A model generated the notes under the pieces. The model had not been told where the DNA came from, ran no database searches, and worked only from the letters and a program-made list of their open reading frames with translations. This document shows, one piece after another, positions 7,201 to 12,520 of a DNA stretch of 12,520 nt (within the stretch, counting starts at the first letter, position 1; each line of letters starts with the position of its first letter). Both the position numbers and the translations under genes were made by a program. Source of the stretch: Anaerolineae bacterium (lineage in GTDB: Bacteria; Chloroflexota; Anaerolineae; 4572-78; J111); the NCBI GenBank assembly GCA_020433835.1, contig JAGRBY010000166.1, positions 1 to 12,520 on the forward strand. The letters are read 5' to 3'.

Positions 7201-7890
7201 GTCTGAATTTTTTATTCCTTTTCCTTCAGCTAGTGTGAAAATGCCATTTTTATCCACGGCAAATAAGATGAGTGGAAGATTGCTCACTACAATCTCTATA
7301 AGCTCGTCTCTTTCCCTCAGCGTCTGTTCTATTTCTTTTCGTTTTTGAATATCTTGAAAAAGTTGATTGTTGATGTAGGAAATTTCTTGTTTTAAGTAAT
7401 TAACTTCAACATAATTGATTTCATTTTCAACTAATTCAGCTAGATCTTTGAGAATTTCTAATTCACCCTTGCTCAAATATCGGGGATTACAATCAATAAT
7501 GCCTATGCTGCCTATTCTATTGCCATCAAGGACTCTTATAGGGTAACCGGCATAAAAGCGGATAAAAGGCTCTCCGGTTACAAGAGGGTTATCTACAAAA
7601 CGTTTGTCGAGATAAGTGTCAGGTATAACAAATGCTTCATCAGCTATAATGGTATGCCCACAGAATGAAATATCTCGCGCTGTTTCCTTAATCGATAAGC
7701 CATAACAAGCTTTGAACCATTGTCGTTCAGCATCAATTAAAGTTATTAATGCTATTGGAACATTGAATATACGTTTTGCTAACCGAGTAATCCGATTGAA
7801 CCGTTCTTCAGAAGGTGTATCGAGGATATGTAAATTATACAAAGCTTTCAATCTCTGTGCTTCGTTTGGTGGAATGGGAGCCGGTTTCAT
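4213..7890 (-). CDS. BarA-like hybrid histidine kinase (GAF-PAS-PAS-PAS-HisKA-HATPase-REC-REC-HPt)
   Basis: This 1225-residue multi-step phosphorelay kinase has no membrane segment, so it looks cytosolic. In order: a GAF (about 23-160) with the pattern ILDTPSEERFNRITRLA and IRFYAGYPI; three PAS domains (about 195-305, 310-435 and 440-560); HisKA with phosphorylatable His588 in NMSHEIRTPM; HATPase with N-box Asn705, DTGIGIP and GGTGLGLA; REC1 with Asp875; REC2 with Asp1016; and an HPt with His1172 in AAHTLKSSSANVG. The path would be His588 to a REC to His1172 and on to an external REC. REC1 lacks the conserved Thr (Ala905 in MLASP); REC2 is complete. The start is ATG 7890, with GAGG 8 bases upstream, rather than the TTG just before it. 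Stop TAG is 99 bp from the phosphatase ATG. The best external REC in view is the 120-residue protein at 1719-2081, by inference. Confidence 0.92.
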   Translation of the reverse strand: MKPAPIPPNEAQRLKALYNLHILDTPSEERFNRITRLAKRIFNVPIALITLIDAERQWFKACYGLSIKETARDISFCGHTIIADEAFVIPDTYLDKRFVDNPLVTGEPFIRFYAGYPIRVLDGNRIGSIGIIDCNPRYLSKGELEILKDLAELVENEINYVEVNYLKQEISYINNQLFQDIQKRKEIEQTLRERDELIEIVVSNLPLILFAVDKNGIFTLAEGKGIKNSDLKPSDFLGKSIFDVYSNSLSVKNNIHLALSGKKRITTIDQAGLVFEAHFIPFSNAEKKVEGVIGLAFDVTERQKAKKALTQQRTFLRQIIDRIPHFIFAKDQNMRFTLANDAFAEAYGTTVNELIGKTDAHFNPNIDLVNHYNNDDLFVIESGKEIIRHEDKVINIYGQTRWRQTIKRPITGEDGQSPQVLGIVTDITDQKWAEIALRESEKRLYEAQRIARLGSWSWDIVQNKTTYDNLIYEIFDIPKSKQINFRVYRKTIHSEDKNHVFKVIRNAMKTGANSYYLEHRIIHKNNEIRYVSSQTDILRDANNNPIKLIGAVQDITERHKREQELKQAKRQAEAATRAKSEFLANMSHEIRTPMNGVIGMTSLLLDTPLSGEQREFVETIRTSGDALLTIINDILEFSKIEAGKFELEEHPFNLRTCIEEAFDLVAKKATDKGLELAYIIRQDIPYIFIGDVTRLRQVLVNLLSNAVKFTEEGEIVVRVQGQQLENNAYKLTISVKDTGIGIPKDRLNSLFQSFSQVDVSTTRRYGGTGLGLAISKYMIEMMNGSVWVESKEGEGSTFYFFVVTQISNNQEYPNYDNKTKLFEKKVLIVDDNKTNRRILEYQAKSWKMIPTSTDSGVEALNLIDQGIKFDLAILDMQMPNMDGVTLAKELRKREAFVSVPLIMLASPNQTEIGKEDTLFSAYLTKPIKTSQLYNVLINVVTKETKTILQSKTNSVFDENLGQKQPLKILLAEDNTVNQKVALGILGRIGYLADVASNGLEVIEALKRQHYDIILMDIQMPEMDGIETTRHIRREFPSNKQPRIITMTANALRGDKEKYLENGMDDYISKPIQVDQMIRVLKESKKQASSEKKSIDTKDMLLTSQPITSDLFISENVIDRGVLQEFEEAMGEEGSEMVAELIEIFLQETPSILVQLEEGFASKNPETIKKAAHTLKSSSANVGALILSKLCKELEDIGLSSDLTHAANKLDQAIAIYDEVEITLQS

Positions 7891-7952
7891 CAAGCTATCC
7901 TCATCTTTTAAAGATGGATATAGATCACAATGTTGATGCTTGTGGCATTAAT

Positions 7953-7982
7953 AATGTAGAATGATGGCTTGGTGTGTTTCAA
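7953..7982 (-). promoter_or_regulatory. candidate sigma70-like promoter for the large hybrid kinase
   Basis: On the minus strand TTGAAA (7982-7977, 5 of 6 consensus bases) and TACATT (7958-7953, 4 of 6) are 18 bases apart. The predicted start would leave an untranslated leader of about 55 bases before ATG 7890. It sits in the 247-bp gap that separates the two upstream kinase genes from the rest. Confidence 0.32.
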
Positions 7983-8019
7983 TTTAAGGATAGGAATGTG
8001 AAATCCACCAAGAATGTTC

Positions 8020-8040
8020 AATATATTCTTTAAATATATT
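8020..8040. repeat. AT-only dyad in the kinase intergenic gap
   Basis: AATATATT (8020-8027) and AATATATT (8033-8040) are separated by CTTTA. Each arm is itself a palindrome, so the pair is both a direct and an inverted repeat. It could be an operator upstream of the candidate promoter; being pure A/T it is also the kind of motif that arises by chance. Confidence 0.3.
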
Positions 8041-8137
8041 TCATAATCCCACTAGTATAATAGCTATGAGCATTCAGTAACATTGTTTTTATATGTGACT
8101 TTTGTTTAATATACATTGAAATTGATAACATCTTTTC

Positions 8138-9613
8138 TTATTCACTCGATGTTGTTGCTTTTTGCACTACAGGTATTGTTAATTCCAAAACTACACCTGA
8201 ACCCTCTTTTTGGTTGTAAAGCTGGCAAGTTCCTCCAACTTCCCATATCAAGGATGCCACTGTCGATAGGCCTAACCCCATTCCGCTAGACTCACCGGTA
8301 AAATATTTTTCTCCCTGATAGTAAGGGGACCATGCTTGCATAATCTGCTCAGGCGAAAGCGTAATCCCATCATCTCCAATGATAATCCTTACAAAAGAAT
8401 TAGTAATGGGTTTTAGCGATATTGTCACCTTTGGTTTCTGAAAGGGATGGAACTTTAACGAATTCTCAAGAATTTCTTCAAGTAATAATTCCATAGCTTG
8501 ATGAGATAATGTTGCTTGAAATAATGTAACTTCTTTTGGACAGTCTACTAGTACGTTACTTACGTTTAATTTACGACTTACATTTTTTACAAGTTCAGGA
8601 AATTCATCAAAAGGAATACGCTTAAAGGTCTGTCCAGGACTAACGGATTGTTTATATTTCAAAACGTCATTGATCTGCGTTAACAGCCTTTGAGAACTGT
8701 TGTAAATGGTTTGAGAAAATTCTTCAATCTCATCGATAGATAACTCGGTTGCGTGGCGCATAAGCAACTCTGAGCCATTTGATAAGCCAATCAATGGAGT
8801 TCGCAACTTATGAGAAATTAACTTATGGAAACTATGAATGTCACGCTTTAATGTCATCTCCTCAGTTACGTCTCGTAAGCATACTACCCAAGTTGTAATG
8901 GATGGGGCAGGCAGTTTAAGCGTTTCCACTTTTAACCAAAACGGTTTTGACACCATAGATTCAGGTCTTATTAAATATCGAGGCAGTGGATGTTGTGAAT
9001 TATGTTCTGGTGGCCATGTAACCCACCCGTTCTGCGGTTCATAGTTGTATTGTTTTGTTACCAGCTCTAGAAAGGTTTGCCCAATAATTTCTGTTTTATC
9101 ATTAGATCCCAGATATATCCGCGCCTTCGAATTGGCAAAACGAATAGTATCATTATCATCAATTATTAGATAGCCATCATTTGCTTGTTCCATAATCCAA
9201 TCTGATTTGCTACGTTCCGAGAGCAAGCGACGATAGCGGTTAAGACGCGTAATAGTGTGTATGCGAGCCAGTAATTCGATCCGGTTGAATGGTTTGCTTA
9301 AAAAATCATCTGCTCCGGCCTCTAACCCTTGAATTTTTGAGCTTAAATCATCAAGTGCCGTTAACATTAAAATAGGTACTTCTGCTAAAATTGGATCGTT
9401 TCGTATCCGTTCGCAAACTTCAAACCCGCTCATTTTAGGCATCATAACATCAAGGATGATTAAATCAGGAACAAGTTTCGAGGCTTTAACTAAGCCTTCA
9501 GAACCGTTACAGGCAAATTCTAGGTTATACCCCTGACCAATAAGCAAACCCTCTAGGGATTTACGCACGCTTGGTTGATCATCTATAATTAAGATGGTGG
9601 ATGAAAACGCCAT
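8138..9613 (-). CDS. REC-PAS-histidine kinase with atypical H-box
   Basis: This 491-residue soluble protein combines an N-terminal receiver and a C-terminal kinase. The REC (about 5-120) has Asp11/12, phosphoacceptor Asp55 (LDVMMPKMSG), Thr in MLTAL and Lys in LSKPF. A PAS domain (about 135-255) follows. HisKA has His268 in SHKLRTPL, where the usual acidic neighbour (Glu/Asp) is Lys269. The HATPase has an N-box ending EILENSLKF, a G1-type DDGITL and a G2-type GMGLGLST. The first N-box Asn is Glu. So it is a phosphate-regulated kinase of divergent type, and may be weak or act mainly as a phosphatase. ATG 9613 has AAAGG 8 bases upstream, and only 11 bp separate it from the preceding kinase stop, so it is likely co-transcribed. 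Confidence 0.88.
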   Translation of the reverse strand: MAFSSTILIIDDQPSVRKSLEGLLIGQGYNLEFACNGSEGLVKASKLVPDLIILDVMMPKMSGFEVCERIRNDPILAEVPILMLTALDDLSSKIQGLEAGADDFLSKPFNRIELLARIHTITRLNRYRRLLSERSKSDWIMEQANDGYLIIDDNDTIRFANSKARIYLGSNDKTEIIGQTFLELVTKQYNYEPQNGWVTWPPEHNSQHPLPRYLIRPESMVSKPFWLKVETLKLPAPSITTWVVCLRDVTEEMTLKRDIHSFHKLISHKLRTPLIGLSNGSELLMRHATELSIDEIEEFSQTIYNSSQRLLTQINDVLKYKQSVSPGQTFKRIPFDEFPELVKNVSRKLNVSNVLVDCPKEVTLFQATLSHQAMELLLEEILENSLKFHPFQKPKVTISLKPITNSFVRIIIGDDGITLSPEQIMQAWSPYYQGEKYFTGESSGMGLGLSTVASLIWEVGGTCQLYNQKEGSGVVLELTIPVVQKATTSSE

Positions 9614-9624
9614 GTTGAATACCT

Positions 9625-12520
9625 TTAGTTACTTTCCTGAGCTAAAATATGTGGTGATTTAACTTGATTTAGCTGAAATTCAATAATTTGCAGTAGTTTT
9701 TTTATATTGAGGGGCTTGCTCATATAGTCACTAGCTCCAGCTTCTAAACACCGTTCTTTATCCCCCGGCATTGCCAAGGCTGTTAGCGCAATGATGGGAA
9801 GATTTTGAGTAGCCGTATCCGCTCGAATTTGTCGCGTTGCTTCCAGGCCATCCATTTCGGGCATTTGCACATCCATAAGAACGATATCAGGATGGTCACG
9901 CTTAACACAATCTATGGCTTCTCTTCCCCCCTGTGCCGTGATGACCCGGTAATTTTTATGCCTAAGCAGGTCGGTTAATGCTATTCGACTGGCTTCATTG
10001 TCATCTGCAATTAAAATTAAAGGCTTGTCTGTTTCGATGGTCTTTGTTTGTTGGGTAGATAGATCACCTTGGAAACCTTCCATGTTGAGAGGTTTTTGCT
10101 TAAAAGAGGGGCTTGGCTTAGCTTTATGATGCTCTCGAATGGGCAGGGATATAATAAATCGACTTCCTTTACCCAGAGTGCTTTCTACAGTAACTCGACC
10201 ATCGTGCATTTCAGTCAGTCTCTGTACCAGAGCAAGTCCTAATCCTGTACCTTCATATTCTCTGGCCAGACTACTGTCAATTTGAACAAAGGGATCAAAT
10301 AGATGTTTTTGATCTTCTTCTGCTATACCGATACCAGTATCCCAAACAATAAAATTTATAACATTATTAGATTTATCTTGCTTAACTTCTAAGCCTATCT
10401 TGCCTTTATCTGGAGTGAACTTTGCTGCATTACTGAGCAAATTGACCAAAATCTGTTTCAATCGACGGTCGTCGGCTTCTATCATATCGACGGCTTTATC
10501 AAGAGTCGAGATAACCTTTATTTGCTTCTTCATCACTATTTGTTTTACAAATAACAAGCTCGATTGGCATATTTCGTCAATATTGATCGGTCTAATGTCC
10601 AATTCTAATTGTCCAGCTTCGATTTTAGATAGATCTAATATTTCATTGATAAGTGAAAGAAGATGTCGTCCCCCTTCTTCAATATATTTTAAGGTTGTTT
10701 GTTGTTCATCATTAAGCGGTCCATAGGTTTCCATTTTAAGAATTTCTGACATGGATAAAATTGCATTAAGGGGAGTACGCAACTCATGGCTCATGTTAGC
10801 CAGAAATTCATCTTTTAACCGAGCGGCCTGAGCTAATTCAATATTTGCATTTTTTAGTTCGGCGGTTCGTTCTTCTACTCTTTGAGCCAACAGTGACCGT
10901 TCTCTCACCAAATTTTCTTGGGCTTCTTTACGAGATGTGACATCAACTTGTAACTCAACAAAGTTACTAACGTTGCCGTCATTATCGAAAACAGGACTGA
11001 TGGTTAGCTCATTCCAAAAAGGAGAACCATCCTTGCGATAATTCAGCAATACACAAGAATAAGTACGGTGTTCTAGTATAGCTTTTTGTATTTCTTTTGC
11101 TTCTTGGTTACTGGTATCCTCTCCTTGAAGAAAGCGACTACTCTGTCCAATGACTTCTTCTTCTTCATAACCGGTAATTTCTGTGAAGGCTGGATTTATA
11201 AAAACAATCGGGTGATCAGGTTTGTTAGGATCAGTAATACTGACACCGATAGGTGCATTTTCGATTGCTGCTGCCAATTGGCTATTTTTGTGTACAGCAG
11301 CACGGAGTAATTCTTCTGTCTGTTTTTGTTTTGTTACATCACGAGCTACCCCATAGAGAAGATCATCTGCTCCAGGTTGAATTGACCAGGCTAACCATCT
11401 GTAGTGGCCAGTTTTATGGCGAACTCTAACCTCAAAGTAGTCTGTGGGAATACCCTGCATAAGCTGAACTCTTTGGGCTAGAAGAGATTCAAGATCATCC
11501 GGATGGGTAATTTCAAAGAAAGATTTCGATAGTAACTCATCCGAATTCCAACCCAGGTTTTTTTCAAAAGCCGGACTTAATCGCCGTATATACCCCTCAA
11601 TATCCATGATGCATAGCATATCTATCGATAGAGTGAAAAACAGATCTAACTCACGTTCGGCTTGTTTCCGTTCAATAATCTCCTGTTGTGCTTGCTGGTA
11701 CAGACGTGCATTTTCAATAGCAGTTGCTGCCGAAGCAGCTACTGCGCTCAAAATGTGGAGGTCTTTTTCATTAAATGTACCCGCCTCTTTGTTGATCGCT
11801 TCAACAGCTCCTATAGTCTGGCCTTTCGCTTGCAAGGGCACACACAGAACTGATCGCGTAATCTTGCCGCTCTTTTCATCGAACGTGCTATAAAATCGCG
11901 AGTCGTTGGCCGTGTCTGAAACTAAGGCAGGTTGACCGTTCTCAACGACCCATCCGACAATACCCTGATTGCGAGCCAGACGTTTACCCTTTATGAAGTC
12001 AGCCCCTTCACCGGCAGCCGTAGCAAAATATAAATCGTCTTTCGTTTTGTCGAGTAATATCACAGAGGCAGCAGTGACGTTGAGAAGACGGCTGGCATGA
12101 TCAGTAATACTAACAAGTATTTCCGATAGATCTAATGTAGAAGCAATTGTTTGCCCGATTTGATGTAAGGTCGCCAGTTCTTCAATACGTTGATCAAGTT
12201 CATTGTACAGACGCGTATTTTGGATGGCTATGGCCATTCTATCGGCTACTTCGTTCGCAATCTCTACATACTTGTAAGAAAATGCATCAGAATAATCGGC
12301 TCCCAAAATAAGTTCACCAATTAATTGTTGCTGTGCAATGAGCGGAGCCTGAATAGTCGACTGAATACCTTCAGTTAGTAATTTTCCATGAATTCCGGTT
12401 AATGCTTTATCTGGGGTAAGACTCTTTGTAACAAAAGAAGTGCCTTTCTTGAGTTTTTCTATGTCGCCGTACTCATTAATCAACATCCGTTGACCGAGAC
12501 CAAACTGAGTTTTCTCTTTA
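9625..12520 (-). CDS. hybrid histidine kinase with GAF-GAF-PAS-LOV-like-HisKA-HATPase-REC (5' end outside window)
   Basis: The frame is open to the right edge and an ATG at 12486 is only the first in-window Met, inside a GAF domain, so the true start is outside. Numbering from that Met: end of a GAF (1-95), a second GAF (about 105-265), a PAS (about 280-395), a LOV-like PAS (about 403-520), a coiled coil (520-557), HisKA with His567 in NMSHELRTPL, HATPase with NLLSNAAKF, DTGIGIA and GTGLGLA, and a REC with Asp872 (LMDVQMPEMDG), Thr in ALTAL and Lys in MSKP. All catalytic residues are present. There is no HPt, so phosphate must pass to a separate HPt or REC protein; the HPt of the kinase at 4213-7890 is a candidate. 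The LOV-like domain has Ser where the photoactive Cys belongs. Confidence 0.9.
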   Translation of the reverse strand, partial: KEKTQFGLGQRMLINEYGDIEKLKKGTSFVTKSLTPDKALTGIHGKLLTEGIQSTIQAPLIAQQQLIGELILGADYSDAFSYKYVEIANEVADRMAIAIQNTRLYNELDQRIEELATLHQIGQTIASTLDLSEILVSITDHASRLLNVTAASVILLDKTKDDLYFATAAGEGADFIKGKRLARNQGIVGWVVENGQPALVSDTANDSRFYSTFDEKSGKITRSVLCVPLQAKGQTIGAVEAINKEAGTFNEKDLHILSAVAASAATAIENARLYQQAQQEIIERKQAERELDLFFTLSIDMLCIMDIEGYIRRLSPAFEKNLGWNSDELLSKSFFEITHPDDLESLLAQRVQLMQGIPTDYFEVRVRHKTGHYRWLAWSIQPGADDLLYGVARDVTKQKQTEELLRAAVHKNSQLAAAIENAPIGVSITDPNKPDHPIVFINPAFTEITGYEEEEVIGQSSRFLQGEDTSNQEAKEIQKAILEHRTYSCVLLNYRKDGSPFWNELTISPVFDNDGNVSNFVELQVDVTSRKEAQENLVRERSLLAQRVEERTAELKNANIELAQAARLKDEFLANMSHELRTPLNAILSMSEILKMETYGPLNDEQQTTLKYIEEGGRHLLSLINEILDLSKIEAGQLELDIRPINIDEICQSSLLFVKQIVMKKQIKVISTLDKAVDMIEADDRRLKQILVNLLSNAAKFTPDKGKIGLEVKQDKSNNVINFIVWDTGIGIAEEDQKHLFDPFVQIDSSLAREYEGTGLGLALVQRLTEMHDGRVTVESTLGKGSRFIISLPIREHHKAKPSPSFKQKPLNMEGFQGDLSTQQTKTIETDKPLILIADDNEASRIALTDLLRHKNYRVITAQGGREAIDCVKRDHPDIVLMDVQMPEMDGLEATRQIRADTATQNLPIIALTALAMPGDKERCLEAGASDYMSKPLNIKKLLQIIEFQLNQVKSPHILAQESN

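Noticed and set aside
7891..7893. TTG at 7893 as start of the large kinase
   Set aside because: The adjacent ATG at 7890 has GAGG at a normal distance and adds no residue loss that matters.
10927..11274. Calling the LOV-like domain a canonical blue-light photoreceptor
   Set aside because: The adduct-forming Cys and the neighbouring Asn are both Ser, so a canonical photocycle is not supported.
1..12520. CRISPR array, tRNA, rRNA or restriction/defence system
   Set aside because: No regularly spaced repeats, RNA-gene landmarks or nuclease/defence motifs were seen; all substantial coding is signalling proteins or transposase.

Overview
The window reads almost entirely on the minus strand and is a dense signal-transduction cluster from a bacterium of moderate to low GC content. 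I lean towards Chloroflexota, with a cyanobacterium as the alternative. The reasons are the abundance of multi-domain hybrid kinases, a PP2C/STAS/HATPase partner-switching module, AGGAGG-type ribosome binding sites, and an IS1595-family transposase of a kind I associate with those groups. No rRNA, housekeeping gene or other firm taxonomic marker is present, so this is inference only.

Layout in transcription order (right to left). A hybrid histidine kinase (GAF-GAF-PAS-LOV-like PAS-HisKA-HATPase-REC) enters from the right edge, its 5' end missing. Eleven bases after its stop comes a REC-PAS-histidine kinase with an unusual H-box. A gap of about 250 bp (7891-8137) holds a weak promoter candidate and an AT-rich dyad. 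Then comes a 1225-residue BarA-like hybrid kinase (GAF-PAS-PAS-PAS-HisKA-HATPase-REC-REC-HPt). After a further 99 bp follow five tightly packed genes: a GAF-PP2C (SpoIIE/RsbU-type) phosphatase, an RsbW-like HATPase, a stand-alone REC protein and two tandem STAS anti-sigma-factor-antagonist-like proteins. This resembles the partner-switching sets RsbU/RsbV/RsbW of Bacillus and the IcfG cluster of Synechocystis (one PP2C, one RsbW-like kinase, two STAS proteins), here placed directly downstream of three sensor kinases. No sigma factor or other output is encoded in the window.

The left 1 kb is mobile DNA. A 112-bp MITE-like element (perfect 13-bp terminal inverted repeats, 5-bp target duplication TGTGC) sits directly against the stop codon of the last STAS gene. 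Beyond it is an IS1595-family transposase, visibly richer in GC, whose zinc-ribbon half and DDE half lie in different frames joined at an A7 run. It runs off the left edge.

Proposed working model (inference): the kinases feed phosphate through REC/HPt domains, possibly to the stand-alone REC. The PP2C phosphatase and RsbW-like kinase set the phosphorylation state of Ser56/Ser57 in the two STAS proteins, which would release or sequester an unknown partner. The most notable oddities are a LOV-like domain whose photoactive Cys is Ser, a kinase with His-Lys in place of His-Glu/Asp, and a first REC lacking its conserved Thr.
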